64,000 bases of DNA from Akanthomyces muscarius. Lineage: Eukaryota; Ascomycota; Sordariomycetes; Hypocreales; Cordycipitaceae. The position numbers and the translations under genes were made by a program. The notes beneath the pieces were generated by a model, which was not told the DNA's origin, did no database searches, and saw nothing but the letters and a program-made list of their open reading frames with translations. This document shows, one piece after another, positions 1 through 12,252 of this stretch. The stretch's first letter is position 1. Each line of letters opens with the position of its first letter. The stretch is taken from positions 4,154,001-4,218,000 of the forward strand of contig NC_079242.1 in assembly GCF_028009165.1 (NCBI RefSeq), written 5' to 3'.

Positions 1-675
1 AATGCGCTTGTTTCTTCTATTGGCGAAGATCGTGCCTTGGCTGTCCAGGCCGATGCCAGCACGATGGACGGAATCACCAAAATTATCGACGAAGCAGTGA
101 AGAAGTTCGGCCACATCGATGTAGTGATGGCAAATGCTGCAATGATGATGATGCGCAATGTCGAGAATACAACTGAAGACGACTTTGACAACATGTTCAA
201 GCTTAATGTCAAAGGGCCGTACTTTCTTGCCCAGGTAATTACCTCCAACAGAGACGCTGGTATTTTCGAAAAGAGGCATTAGCTAATAAATCAACAGAAA
301 GCTGCGCCTCACATCCGCGACGGTGGAAGCATTATTTTCGTTTCTACTGGCATTTGCCACCACTCACTCGTCTTGCCCGACTACCTTCTCTACGCCTCAA
401 CAAAGGGGGCAATTGAGCAGATGACACGTGTTATGGCAAAGGGACTGGCTGCAAAGGGCATTACGGTGAATGCTGTCGGCCCAGGTCCCACTGCCACGGA
501 ACTGTTCTTCAAGGGGAAAAGTGAAGCCCAGATAAATGCGCTCAAGAAGATGAACCCTTTTGGCCGATTCGGCGAGCCAGCCGAAATTGCCAGCATGGTT
601 GCCTTCTTAGCTGGCCCCGACAGCCGATGGGTCTCGGGACAAACCTACCTGGTAAATGGAGGTACGATGGTGTAA
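1..675 (+). CDS. Short-chain dehydrogenase/reductase, 3' part
   Basis: This is the C-terminal three quarters of an NAD(P)-dependent SDR oxidoreductase; its start lies before the window. Exons are 1-234 and 298-675, joined in phase 0 across a 63-nt intron (gtaatt...caacag, branch-like gctaat). Visible SDR marks are an ANAA motif (the NNAG structural motif), a serine in FVSTG, the catalytic YASTK (Tyr-x3-Lys), a VGPGPT stretch after the active site and the usual C-terminal WVSGQ..VNGG. The Rossmann glycine motif would be upstream and is not visible. The substrate cannot be told from sequence; relatives include ketoacyl-reductase-like and polyketide-associated enzymes. The family is certain, the function is open. 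Confidence 0.9.
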
Positions 676-1209
676 ATTCCAAGGTATTTGCTACCATGAT
701 ATAGAACACATAGAGGATTAAAAGGCGATTGATTCAATCAAGTGACTCACAGTGAACAGTCATCGTGCCACTAGCGTTTCAGTGCATCATTCATCCTCCG
801 CACGCCGCGAAAAAGCGACCAGATTCGTAGGAATAAATTACGTGCAGAGTGGAAGTTGTGCCGAGATTCCTGCGAAAGTCACCGAACAATAAGAAGCTAT
901 AGGACAGCTTGACGTTGTACGAAGTGCATGTTCATCTTATCAACTCCGTGGTTCCCGCCACTGTTCCCATTATCACGTGCCGCGGGTGACTAAGTGCGTC
1001 ATTGGAGCTCCCCAGCTCGGCCTGTGGGCCCCCAGAAAGCCAACCACTAACGTGGCTTTTAGATGGTCGCTGTGTCCTCAGCTGTATTGAAGCAACTCCC
1101 CATCGTCTCTCGTCGCGCTTGTCTGGGAGGTTCAAAAATGGGGATATAACAGGATCGCATAGCCTACTTATTGGATATTGACATTGAAAGTCTTGTGCCA
1201 ATGCCCAAG
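676..1209. other. Intergenic region, SDR to hrd1
   Basis: This stretch separates two plus-strand genes and should hold the SDR terminator and the hrd1 promoter. I found no convincing coding frame, repeat or RNA gene in it. Confidence 0.5.
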
Positions 1210-4200
1210 ATGCGTCTGGGATGGTACGCTGGGGTAAGCTATTCACGACTGCGGCTTGCTCTCAAGGGGCGCCATCAAGTGGCATGACCGTTAACATATC
1301 CTCCTTAGGCGTCGACGGCCCTTGCTGGTGCTGTTGTCTTCTCGGCTTTTCAGCAGAGGGCCAACTTTTACTCGGCAATGGTCTATCTGTCGCAGAGCAA
1401 TTTCTGCTTGCTCGTGAGTCAAGTCGAGGTATCGCCTGCCCAGCACTGATGGTCTAACACAACTCTGATGCCAGATATTGATCAACTTTACACTACTTAT
1501 ATACGGAACATTTGTCTACGGTCTTTCTCAGCTGTGCTGGGGAACCCTACGAACCGCCGAAGTCGAACAACTGACCGAGCGAGCCTGGTTCGCTATCACC
1601 GAAACATGCTTAGCCATGACTATATTCCGCGATGAGCTCGGGGCTTGGTTCCTTGTGATGTTCACAGCTCTCGTAACGGGCAAGGTTTGGGGCTGGATAG
1701 GGGATGGTCGAGTCGAGTTTCTAGAACAGCAACCGCCGGCGAACCCCCGCCTGTTCCATACCCGCCTGACCATCTCGCTTCTCATGAGCTTTGTCTATGA
1801 CGTTTGGATCCTTCGATACTGCATCAATACTGTCATTCAAGAGGCTCGAGCTGACATGATGGTTATGTTTCTCTTTGAGTTTGCCGTCCTCGCAACAACA
1901 TCCGGGAGATCCGGGGTACGATACATACTCTCCATTATTGAGCAAAAGATGATCCAGACACAGACGCAAGCACGTCTTCTGGAGCGCAAACAAGAAGTTA
2001 GGGAACAGCGAGACGCAATCATACGGCAGCGAGAGGAAGCTGCTGCTAACGGCCAATCTGCCGAGAACGAAGAGCCTCTGCCTAACCCAGACGACATTGA
2101 CGAGATGGATATAGAAGTGCCTGGCTGGGCCACAAAAGGCGAATGGGTACTTTGGCTGGATCTCTTAACAGGTAAGCCACCAGTAATCGCATTCTCTGCC
2201 AGCTTATCGCTAATTGGTACAATCTAGACACCGTGAAACTCGTTCTTTACGTTACCTTCTTCGTCTTGTTGACTATATTCTACACGTTCCCGATCCACAT
2301 TATGCGGGACTTGCTCATGACAGCCAGAGACTTCCTCAAGCGCCTCAACTCGGTCTTGCGTTACCGCCGCGCGATCCAGGAAATGAACAGATACCCAGAT
2401 GCTACGCAAGAGGAGCTGGATCAGGAAAACACTTGCATCATCTGCCGAGAAGACATGCGGGTCTGGGATCTAAATGCCAACCCGGGGGCTCTGGATCGTA
2501 TTCGACCCAAAAAGCTGCCCTGTGGCCATATACTCCATCTTGGCTGTCTCAAAAGCTGGCTTGAGAGGCAGCAAGTCTGCCCAACATGCAGAAGTCCCGT
2601 TACTCCAGATCGAGTGCCACCCACGACCAACCGAAATGCGAACCTGGCTCCTGCGGCTCCACAAATCCCCAATCATGGGCTGGCAGCTGCTCAAGTGGGA
2701 ATTGCCCAGGAGCCCCGATTTGGCAGGTTTGCATTACAACAGGCACTACCTGATGCTGCGGCTCAGGCTGGCCTGAATGTGGACGGACTTCGCAGACAAG
2801 TCAATGCCGCTGTGCCGGCTCCTCAGCGCCCCAACGCACCAAATGTGCGACCTATGGAAGAGTTCCACGAAATGATCAGAGACGAAGAACAGCGTCGTCA
2901 GGAAGCAGAAGATAGAGTGCGCCGACGCTGGCGGCGTGTCTTCCCGCAGGATACTTTCGGCGCGCAGCCGCAGAACGACCCGGGCCAATTGCAGCCCCCT
3001 CAACAGAGTACAGGACCTCAGCTCGCTTCAGGTCACCAGAACCTGCCTTCTCAGTCCTCCCAATCCGTGCACCCAGCAAACATGCAGGGACAACAGCTGT
3101 CCTCTGCAGGACAGCAAAGCCATCACCAGATAGATCCAAACTTCCAAAGAGTTGTCCCAGTCTTGCAGTCAGACTTTACGCGCCAAACTCTGTTGAATCA
3201 GAGCTCCGCCTTGAGATCGGACCGGCTTCGGACACTTTCGAATATTTACAGTCAAGCCTCTGTCTTGGTCCGCCAAGAAGTTGAGGCTCTTCGTATCTCC
3301 AATGAACAACTGCAGGTTCTCGGGCAGCTTGTCAATGAACTTGAGCGGCTGGAAGCGTCGCACCATGATAATGCCGATAGCCCTCTACCTGGACCCGACG
3401 GCCAATCGTTTGACCAGATCCTCAGCCAGCACCCACCCGGATTGCCTCGCAACAGAAGCGTGCCTTCACGAACGGATAGTCCTGTCATGATGAGACACGG
3501 GGCTACTTCATACTCGACATCAATCCCTGCCGGTAGTCCCGATCTGCCCGAAGGTGTTGCCATTCCCCCTGGGTGGACATTGATGCCGTTGCAAAGGCTG
3601 GACAACCAGCATCAGACTCGTCCTCATAGTACCCAACGATCATCCCGTGCTTCTTCTGCTGGCCCCGCAACGTCTTCGCTGGGTGAGGAGCGCACTGCCC
3701 AGCTCCCAGTGCCACAAGCTCCTACCTCGCAACCATCACAACGCACCAACGTCCATGTCTTGGAGCGCATTCCTGGAACAAACAACTTCCGCCTTTCTGG
3801 ATCCAACGGTGGAGTAGCAAGGTCCGAGCCGACAACGGCGACCGGCGACGTGCCGACCGACGCCCAGCCGGGAGCTGTAATCACACAACAGCAGCTTCTC
3901 GATAGATTTTTCAGCCGAGGTCGGGATAGAGAGTCTGGGTCTAGAACGAGGTCCGAGAACCTAACACGCAGCACCACTGCTACATCCAGTGCCAATGCAA
4001 CAACCGATGAGCAGCTACCTGCTGCTGCTACCGCCTCTCCTTCCAATGCCGGCCCGACTTCTAATATTCCTAACTGGGGCGGGTCTTCGCAACATTTTGG
4101 CAGCGTAGTGAGGTCTGAGCCCACAGAAAACGGAACAGGTGCATCGGAGCGGAAGGCTGCCCCTCCCGCAGCTGGTAGCGCCCAATTTACAGAGGATAGC

Positions 4201-4338
4201 GACCAGAGTAGCAGCGCCGCATCCGATTCGGAAGGTGAAGAAGAGGACGAAGGAGATGACGCAGAACCTGTTGATAGCAGCAAAGCTGCGGGCAAGGCTG
4301 TCACCGTGGAAGAGGTATCTGACGAAGAGGATGACTGA
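1210..4338 (+). CDS. hrd1: ERAD E3 ubiquitin ligase Hrd1 (synoviolin)
   Basis: Membrane RING ubiquitin ligase of the ER, which ubiquitinates misfolded proteins during ER-associated degradation. Exons are 1210-1233, 1309-1413, 1475-2171 and 2228-4338, giving 978 residues; all junctions are in phase and the introns carry branch-like ttaac/ctaac/ctaat. The N-terminal ~300 residues are strongly hydrophobic with several membrane segments. They are followed at about residues 345-396 by a RING-H2 domain (CIIC, then CGH..H..C, then CPTC) with a ~20-residue insertion between the second and third metal-ligand positions. The remaining ~580 residues are Gln/Ser/Pro-rich and low in complexity, ending in a very acidic tail (EEEDEGDD and EEVSDEEDD). 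Topology and RING identify Hrd1 rather than a generic RING protein. The 8-codon first exon is supported by the family's conserved N-terminus. Confidence 0.93.
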
Positions 4339-4900
4339 AATGGCTAGAATTTGTAATGAGAAACCGGTCATGGCAGCCCCAGGACAGGACGCTGGACCTG
4401 CGGGGGCTTTTTTAGGATGAGTACAAAGAGTACATCAGTGTTGACAATCCAATGACTATTCCAGTGATTATGTTTACCTTCCTATCACGAGAAGCATGCA
4501 TAGGCGGCAATGGAAAAAAAAAGTTTTGTATTAATGATGCTGCGGAGACTGCAGAGTGTGTAATTGTACAAGCTAATTATGTCTCTTCGTCCAGTGATGA
4601 GAATAGCCAAGAGTGAACCAAACATGTGAGTGCAAATGCCAAAAACTTGAGGATGCAGCAGCGGTCAACCCAATCATGCTAATGTCTCGTAGTCCAAGAA
4701 TTCCAAAAGAAAAGTAAGAAGCGAAACAAAGTCAAGCAAGGCAAGGAACAAGGAGGATGAGGATGCAAAAAGGTAATAAGAAAAAGAGCCACAAAGCGGC
4801 TCAACCGGACAGGAGCAAACACACGATTACTGAAACAACAAAAGCGCGCGCTAACCATGGGAATCATTATGTACTGAGCTCTGCCGACTCGCAATTTGTA
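4339..4900. other. Convergent intergenic region, hrd1 / glycogenin
   Basis: Two 3' ends meet here. The sequence is A-rich with short homopolymers (for example around 4513-4521) and should hold both polyadenylation regions. No coding signal was recognised. Confidence 0.5.
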
Positions 4901-7238
4901 TCAGTCTGCTTGGCTGCTGCCACTTAGATGCTGCTGCTCAAGAGCCCGGGCCGGCGTGGTCTCGGCCTTGAGAGGCGTCGGGCTGAGCACGCCGGAATTG
5001 CTCGTTGCTGCCGGCGTCGCGGGCCGTTGCGAGAGACGTGACGGTGACTCGTTGAACATGCCGAGAGACTCGCTGTCTGCGCCAGAAAGCCGTCGGAGTA
5101 GCTCTTCGGAGTGCTGAGCAGCGAGTTTCTGTAGCTGTGCTGCCGGGTTCTATCGCGATTCGGGTCAGTTTCGTGTTTCCATCGAGAAAATAAGTCATGT
5201 CAGCTTTTGCTGCTGGAGTCTGCTTACCCAATCAGATTGTGTAGGCACTCCCTCTGCAGTTGGTACAATCGGTCCGGCAACGTTCGGTCTGGCATCTTCA
5301 CCGTCATCTCCCCAGAATGATGGCCGGCGGACGGGTGCAGGTGTGACAGGCAGGCTTGGGCGCTCAACCTCGGTAGGAAAGTCTGTGAGCTTGAGGCTTT
5401 GGAAGTTGAGCTTCTTCTTGGAAGACGGCTCAGGAGCATCCCCGCCCTTCGAGGCCTGCAGGCTGATTTGGGAACTCTTGCCTCTTCGGTGACCTCTGGT
5501 GCGCTCGACATACCGACTGATCTCGGGCACATCGTCCCATGCGTTCACTAGAGTGAACGAGCTCCATACGCTCGGGGAAGGTACAGGATTGGCGGGAGAA
5601 GGCTTGGTCGGTACTGAATCAACTTCAGGGGCAGTTTCTTGCATCGTGTCTGCCTCGACTTCCGTCTCTTTACCAAGACGAGTCAGCGGCTCGTCAGGTA
5701 CAGCAGGGAATGCCCGAGATGCCTGCGGCTGCTGGCCTTCCCAGGGGAATATCGCCTTCGGTGACTGAGACGACGGTGCGGGGCGATGCGTGGGAACCTC
5801 ATACCACATGTCACGGGGCGGACTCGGGTATCTCGCGGGAGGTACGAATGGCTTGACATCTTGTGACATTGAGTAATGCGTATTCGGGAAGTTCTCCGCT
5901 TCTGGCTTCGAATATCTTGGAGGAGGTTGTCTAGAAGCACTTAGCAGAGTTACAGCACCTTGATTCACAGAGTATATCTTACCGCTGAGCATCCCAACTC
6001 TGGTCGCGCGAATGGGCTTTCTTTTTCGCCTCCTGCTGTTCTTGGACATTTTCCACCGTGACCCGAGGCACAAAAGGGGCAATTAGGGGCCCGGTCGACT
6101 GAGGGGCAGTCACTTGATGATGATCGTGCGTTTGACCCTGTACCCGTGGTGGTGAAGGCTGCTGTTGTTGAGAAACAGGTTGCCCAGCTTTTGTTTCCGG
6201 TTGCGTCTGACTTCCGGGGTCTATGGAGTGGGCCAGATCAGGCTTCTAATTAGAGTTAGTCATTTGAGTCGCACTGGTGAAGTCGCATTGCTGAAGTCGC
6301 AATATTCATACCTGTGTACGGTAATGGCGATCATAGACTGACCACCACCTGCCCACCATTTCCCCATAGGGCGAGTCTCCGTGTAGCACATGGCGAGCCT
6401 CGAACCACGGCTTCTTGGGGCCGATAAAATGCACCATGTTGATGCTCGATTGAAAGTGGCGATATGCTGGTAAGTACTGATAATGCGCCGAAGGTGTGAC
6501 ATTGTAGGTGAAAGACAAGCGGTGGACGGTGTTTTTGAAGTACATGTTTAACAGACCCTGGTCTGCGCCGTCGAAAGAGATACCGCGCTCCGCCATGGCT
6601 AGCAGGGCATAGTAGTCTCCAAGATTGGGTGTCAATGCCATTACACCAGTGTTGAAGATGTCTGGCCATCCAATGTCTGGCGCAGCAACGAAAGCGTGCT
6701 GAAGTGCAAAGAGCTCCTCCGGGGCGCGGTAGGCGACGACGTCGGCGTCTATATATACAATCTTGGAGAATTGGGTTTGCTTCCAGAGGTTGATTTTTGT
6801 GAATGCAGAGTCGAGATCAGGACGGTTCATCAGGTACAGGTTCGCGCGGTGTTCATTGCGGATTCTAGGGACAGGGATGATATGATCGAAAACGGCCTGT
6901 AGTTGCGTTATGGAGTCGGCGGAGACACTATCGAGGGTGAAGAAGACGACGAGCTTTCGTGAGGTGCCCGCGTCTCGGAGGGAATGTGCAAGCACTAGCG
7001 CGCCTATGAACAAGGGACGGAAAGGTTAGCTGTGGCCTGTCGGGATTGCGAGAGGTGTTGGTTGGTCGGCTGCGACAATGACGTCTGCCACTGACCTGGG
7101 AGGTACGAATCCGTCAACAGGAGCTGCGGAGAGCAAACATGTTAGCTTCTGCAGTCATTGGCTCGGAGAAAATGCACACAGGGACATAGAAGACCATACC
7201 GTCGCGTATACTTGCTCTCCGTCTGGGAAGGCTGCCAT
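4901..7238 (-). CDS. Glycogenin (GT8 self-glucosylating initiator)
   Basis: Primer of glycogen synthesis: a GT8 glycosyltransferase that adds glucose from UDP-glucose to its own tyrosine. There are six exons on the minus strand: 7238-7200, 7123-7096, 7003-6312, 6245-5983, 5930-5228 and 5149-4901, giving 657 residues, all in phase. The catalytic domain spans about residues 8-250, with VYATLLLTDSYLPGALVLAH at the start, the metal-binding DAD at about 108-110, and FNTGVM and ADQGLLN motifs. The C-terminal half is Pro/Ser/Gln-rich and low in complexity, with the conserved IFPWEG stretch and a short region near the end that would match the glycogen-synthase-binding tail. The 52-nt intron 5931-5982 is needed: splicing moves the reading from an unrelated frame into EQQEAKKKAHSRDQSWD. 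Acceptor tyrosines were not assigned. Confidence 0.92.
6246..6311 (-). repeat. Imperfect 14-bp tandem repeat inside a glycogenin intron
   Basis: Reading the minus strand, three adjacent units start tgcgactt, tgcgactt and tgcgactc at 14-bp spacing and make up most of this 66-nt intron. The intron itself has a good gtatga donor, a CTAAC-like branch point and an attag acceptor. Confidence 0.6.
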
Positions 7239-8298
7239 TGTGACGTGGGGGAGACGGAGGAGAGCTGCAAGACGTCAGACAAGCTCTCCAGGTACCACTT
7301 TGTTGGTCTGTGTTGAGGCACTCCTACAGATCACAGGTCACAGGTCGCAAAGGCGAGGATTCAACTTTCGGCGTGGTGAATACGGCGAGCCTCGATTCCG
7401 GTCCTCCGCTCCGACAATGTCTCGCGCACTGGCTAAAGGTGACGAGCAAGAAGCAAGCAAGGCAAGGCGAGCAACGATGTGGTGCCGGACAACTCGATGT
7501 GGAGGTGGAGGTGGAGTGGATAGGTACCTACCAGCGTTCGCAGCTGCGCTGTCAGAGCTAAGGGAAACCTGGCGCTGTTGTGCTGGAGCTGCTACAGAAA
7601 CCAGTTTAGTGGCTGCATGGCGCTATAGCCATTCTAGGTTACAGTGCGCCTCCAATGGTGCGAGGCCTTTGAGAGGCGCACCGCTCGCTGTTGAATGGAC
7701 CCCTCAACAGTTCCAAGCCCAATGCTGTTGGTGCTAACAGATTAATCGTATCTCGGTAGATGGATGATGAAGGCATCTCCCCCTCGACGTGTGAGCTTTG
7801 CAGTTGGCTTCTCTCATGACATACCGCGCGAGCCCTACCTGTACCCAGGTAAGTAGGTAGGTAGGCTGCGCTGCGCAGTCCTGCTGCATGCAGCCTCCGG
7901 CACCGGTACTAATTTCACGCCTGCTGGTGGCCACCAGCTCCTCTATTGGCATGCATGCGCAGCAATCAAGGCTTGCAGCTCACGGGCGCTTTCGCTATAG
8001 GAGGCGTTTTAATACATCATCTGAAATTTGCCTTCATTTACTGTGCTATGCAATCATACACATGTGGATTTATTATCCTGTTCTCGCTGTAGTCAGCACC
8101 AAGTGGAAACACATCGGCCTATCTATCATGTCGGCAATGACACTCTACTTTGTACAAACAAGGCAGACTTTCTTCACAATTTAGCTTGCGCGATGTCAAT
8201 CAAGCCTAGACAACGGCATGCATCACTATACACCTTTTTTTTACTCCAAACTAGAACAGAGATCAGCGTCGCCCATCTCGGCATACGGAAACAATTGC
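7239..8298. other. Intergenic region upstream of glycogenin
   Basis: About 1 kb between the glycogenin start and the carrier-like gene's stop, both on the minus strand. It holds a TACCTAGGTA-family repeat at 7834-7866. A 219-codon plus-strand frame (7078-7737) overlaps glycogenin exons and has no recognisable protein features, so I treat it as chance. Confidence 0.5.
7834..7866. repeat. TACCTAGGTA-family repeat
   Basis: Run of CTACCTGTACC followed by AGGTAAGTAGGTAGGTAGG, an inverted arrangement of the ACCT/AGGT units seen elsewhere in the window. It lies about 600 bp upstream of the glycogenin start codon. Confidence 0.7.
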
Positions 8299-9712
8299 TC
8301 ACAAGTCGAGGAACAGCTTCCACAGGATAGAAAACAGAAGCCCTTGCAGGCCGTTGCACAAGATGCGAGTCGGCAGTCCGCGACCGAAAAGGCCCGATAC
8401 ACCATCGCCCTGGATGACCAATTTTGCTGCTTTGGCTAGTTCCATGTCAGAATACATCTCGGCGGGGTGCGTGCTGCCATTCTTACTGTAGGAAACCTGC
8501 GTCTCGTGGACCTGGCGATACGTCTTCACCACCCGCAGCGAGTTCGATACACAATCAGACACCAACGAGGCGGCGAATCCGATAAACGCTAGCCGCAGAA
8601 GCCAGAGAAAAAACTGGTCCTTGGGCGGCTCTTTGATGGCTTCGCTCAATGTGTTGTACTGCCGAGATGAAATGCTTGTAAGCGAAATGGCCATTTATAT
8701 ACAATCTGCCCAGCTCCAGTGCAATCATACCGTTGCAAACCATGGGTAATGTCCCACGAATGTAGCCCCTGCAGTAGCAAATGCTCCCCACCACAGCGTA
8801 CCAAGGCCGTGTTTCTTGATGCGGTCACGGAGCAGAGAGGTCCCATGTGCGCCTTCGACCTGGAGGGTTGTCTTGAAGGTATCGACCGGCGTAAGTATCA
8901 TTCGGAAAGCGGCAGCGCTGCTTCCTGTTAGCCTACTGAACTCATGTCCTGCTTGATAGAAAAGGCCGTACCAAAGAGAGGCGAATACTGTCTTGACCAG
9001 CACCGGCAGGTTTTTGAGATATGAGTTTGACTGGAGAAGCGCAAGGATACCAGCATTGGCAGCAGTGTCGCCAAATCTCGAGACGGGGCCTTTTTATCTA
9101 CAATTAGTACATCTCCCTTTCTTTTACTATAGCTTTATGAGGCGCGTATCGCATACCTTGAATCAACGCAGCGCCGATGCCGTGGTAGTAGCGCCCAAGG
9201 CCTCCACTAGTATACAGGGTCGCGCTCGCTGTCGAAAACGAAGTCCCATATCGGTACTGGTAATTCATGATGGTTCGCAGTGGCTAAAAAGATTCATTTG
9301 ATGTTTTGAGAGGACAAGTACGGTGATGGCAACGTACCATGAGTAGCAGCACCTGAAGAACCATGGCCGCGGCACCACTCAGGCCCCCGCCAAGCGCTTT
9401 CTTCAGCGCATTTTTTAAGTCAAACTGAAAATATGAGACAAGGTTAAACATTTTCCATGCTCGGTAATGCGCAGCCATGACAATACTCACGTCGAAATCG
9501 CTGCCAGCATCGATCCAGCCTTTAACAAAGAGGCTCGTGATACCGACCACGATAAGAATGGCCAGCACTTTCAACGAGTACGAGAAGCATCGCCGCAGTA
9601 AAGAATGCGCAGCTCCCACCTGCTCTTGTGCCTCATGATTCTCTCCGTTGAGCAGCGGAGTTTCTTCGGTGTGTTCTGGTCGTTGGTTCTCAGCATCACC
9701 TTGAGCAGCCAT
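8299..9712 (-). CDS. Divergent mitochondrial-carrier-family-like protein
   Basis: Predicted membrane protein of the mitochondrial carrier (SLC25) superfamily; the transported substrate is unknown. Minus-strand exons are 9712-9491, 9424-9338, 9283-9157, 9089-8731 and 8658-8299, giving 384 residues, all in phase. The N-terminal ~50 residues are hydrophilic, followed by a hydrophobic segment (LKVLAILIVVGITSLFV). Carrier signatures are visible but worn: PLRTIMNYQ in the first repeat, a good PVDTFKTTLQ (Px[DE]xx[KR]) in the second, and a third repeat (about DCVSNSLRVVKTYRQ) lacking the proline and acidic residue. Glycine-rich helix packing motifs are present. The start at 9712 is the first ATG followed by a carrier-like N-terminus; an in-frame upstream reading exists but has no clear start. 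Orthologues seem to be fungal, of unassigned function. Confidence 0.82.
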
Positions 9713-10201
9713 TTTTATTTTTATTTTATTTTTGGTAGTTGCGCGGCACAACTCATGTATCAAGCAGATACCTGAACATGCATGACGCTGGCAGCAACGG
9801 TCAGATAAAGCCTAGTCTTCTCGATGCCGAACCCGCACTGTGGGCTGACAAATGGGATCTGGAGTGCTATGGTGCCATTGATACCGCCTGGGTATTCAAC
9901 GCCGGATTGGCGCGCGGGGAGGGGTGATGCAATGCGGATGCAGATGACGAGCCGTTCGCTGGAGGCTAAAAGCCGCCTCAGGTTCCACAGCTGATGCTTC
10001 CTCCGGACCTCTGGCAGATAGCAGCCAACCTGGAGGAGATTCTATAGGTCATGCACAAATCTGGTGTATTATGGCGTGGCAATGCGGCAGGATTATCTAA
10101 ACGGCCACGGTTTGCGTGCTTTTGCCATGTGGTAGCAGTTCGTCCCGTGAGAGCCGTTGCGGCGTTGTCCCACGGGTATCATTACATATCACTACAAGTA
10201 A
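9713..10201. other. Divergent promoter region, carrier / monooxygenase
   Basis: Shared upstream region of two divergent genes. There is an AT-rich homopolymeric stretch at 9710-9735 next to the carrier start. No recognisable additional gene. Confidence 0.5.
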
Positions 10202-12057
10202 ATGCAGAACTTTTCGCGACACGGGATGATTTCGTCTCAGACTAGAATCGAATCGGTCGCCATTATTGGCGCAGGTCCATCGGGTGAGTTGAGAAACGCC
10301 AATCGTTGTCGGCATCCAACCAACCCGGCTAATTTTCCACTTACAGGCGCGATAGCGGCGGCGGCACTCAAGGCCGAGAACTACTTTGACCGAATTCGGG
10401 TGTTTGAACGACGTGAAACCGCTGGTGGTACTTGGTAATTTTCTATGAAGTTTGCTTCTCTTACTTCCAATCTTCTCTAACGAGGGATTAGGATTCATGA
10501 TCCGGATCCCGGGCCCGCCGCTCCCGTCGAGCCCGGGAAGCTGCCTTCTGAGATCGACGCACATCTAGATATACCAAGCAATCTGCCAACGACGACCTTG
10601 CCAGATAGAACGAATCGATGGGCCACCACGCCTGTCTATGACTCTCTGAGGTGAGACGCTCCTACTTCGAACCGCGTATTATTCGAGGGAGAAGCACTCA
10701 CACGCGCGTCGGATGCCTTCAGTACAAACATCCCCAACATTGTCATGACCTTTTCGGATGCACTGCTTCCTTACGGTCCCTTTGCGCCGCATTACGTCGC
10801 GAGGCAGTATGTCGAAAACTACTTTGCTCTGCATCAAACGGACACGCTGCTCCAAACGAACACAGCTGTTGAAGACGTCGCGAGGTCGCCCGCCACAAAG
10901 CACAATGGGCAAGGCGAGTGGAAATTGACGCTGAGAAGATACGATGCGGCTCGCCAGGTCGACGAGTGGTGGGAAGAATTCTTCGATGCCGTGATACTTG
11001 CCAATGGCCACTATGCCGTTCCATATGTACGTCCTCTTGAGCCATCGGCCCTTCCTATCCATGAATGGCCAAAGGTGTACTGACAGTGCAGTAGGTACCC
11101 AAGGTGAATGGGCTTGAGCAATATATGGAAAAGTACCCGGGCCGAGTGTGCCACTCCAAGCGATATCGCAGTCCAAAGCTCTACACCGGCCAGCGCGTCT
11201 TGGTTATCGGCAATTCTGTCTCGGGTAGAGAGCTGAGCGATGAGCTTGTCGGCGTCGCCAAAGACAGCGTCTTGGTGTCGCGCAGAAGCCCGGCATTTTG
11301 GGAGGGCGACGAGCCGCCGCCCGGCATCGAGTGGAAGCCCATCGTGTCCGAGTACAAGGAAGACGGCACCATTCTCTTTGCCGATGGCACGGCCTTAACG
11401 GGCATTGATGCCATCATATACTGCACCGGCTACAAGCCCTCCTTTCCATTTTGGAACGAAGAAGCCAACGGTGGCCCGCTGTTTGACTACCAATCCAACA
11501 AGCTCGTGGGCAGCTACCAGCACGTCTTCTTTCGCGACTTTCCCACCCTCGGTGCCGTTGGGTTCCCGAGGACGCTCACGTTCCGCAGCTTCGAGTACCA
11601 GGCTATTGCCCTCGCGCGGCTGTGGTCCGGCCGCAACGCCAGGTCGCTGCCCTCGCCTCAGCGGCAGCAGCAGTGGGAGGCGGAGCGAGCGGAGCGCACC
11701 CAGGCGCAGCGTAAGTACTTCCACGACGTGCCATGGGGCGCCGAGACGAACGACTACCTGCGGGAACTGTTCAACTTTGCGGGGCTCTCTACGCTGGCGG
11801 GCGATGGGTTGCTGCCGCCGCCGCTGACGAGAAAGATGGTATGGGAATACGAGCATGTGCTCAAGTGGAAACTGCCAAAAGGGAAAGGGCCACACGGAGG
11901 CAATGATGGACTTGAAGAAGATACTATGATGCAGTTGCAACTAGTTGTCCCAAAAGCTGATCCAAATTCCAAGGCGCAAGGAATTCACGTTGAGGAAGGC
12001 AGAGGCTGGGTCGTCGTCTTTCAGGCTGAGGGAACCAACTCGGCGAATGCAGCTTAA
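10202..12057 (+). CDS. Flavin-containing monooxygenase (FMO-like)
   Basis: FAD- and NADPH-dependent monooxygenase of the class B flavoprotein family; the substrate is unknown. Exons are 10202-10283, 10347-10434, 10492-10650, 10723-11026 and 11095-12057, giving 531 residues, all in phase. The FAD-binding GAGPSG (about residue 25) is split by the first intron, and the FERRETAGGTW stretch that follows is typical. An NADPH-binding GNSVSG lies in exon 5 (VLVIGNSVSGRELSDEL), followed by the CTGY motif shared by this class. The strict FxGxxxH fingerprint of animal FMOs is not seen; ANGHYAVPYVP sits where yeast Fmo1-like proteins have a similar motif. A second in-frame ATG at 10226 could also be the start. 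The intron-4 acceptor must be gtag at 11094, because the gcag 3 nt upstream leaves an in-frame stop. Confidence 0.88.
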
Positions 12058-12252
12058 CTATGCCGCGCCATTCTTGTTCACTCAGGTCATCATGAGTAGC
12101 AGAGCCCAAGTCGAACCACTAGTCTTCTTTATTCTGTTTCGCTATAGCAAATGAGAGTTGCGATGCTGCAATAGACTTCCTTCGCGGCAAAATTCTCTGT
12201 GTTTGTTGTTGTGTTTTTCTGTTTCCGAAGAGAAAAGTACACCACTTCAGTT

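Noticed and set aside
7078..7737. 219-codon plus-strand frame overlapping the glycogenin 5' exons
   Set aside because: It is antisense to well-supported exons and shows no family signal.
10202..12057. Secondary-metabolite cluster around the flavin monooxygenase and the SDR
   Set aside because: No polyketide synthase, NRPS, terpene synthase or cluster-type transcription factor nearby; the neighbours are housekeeping genes.
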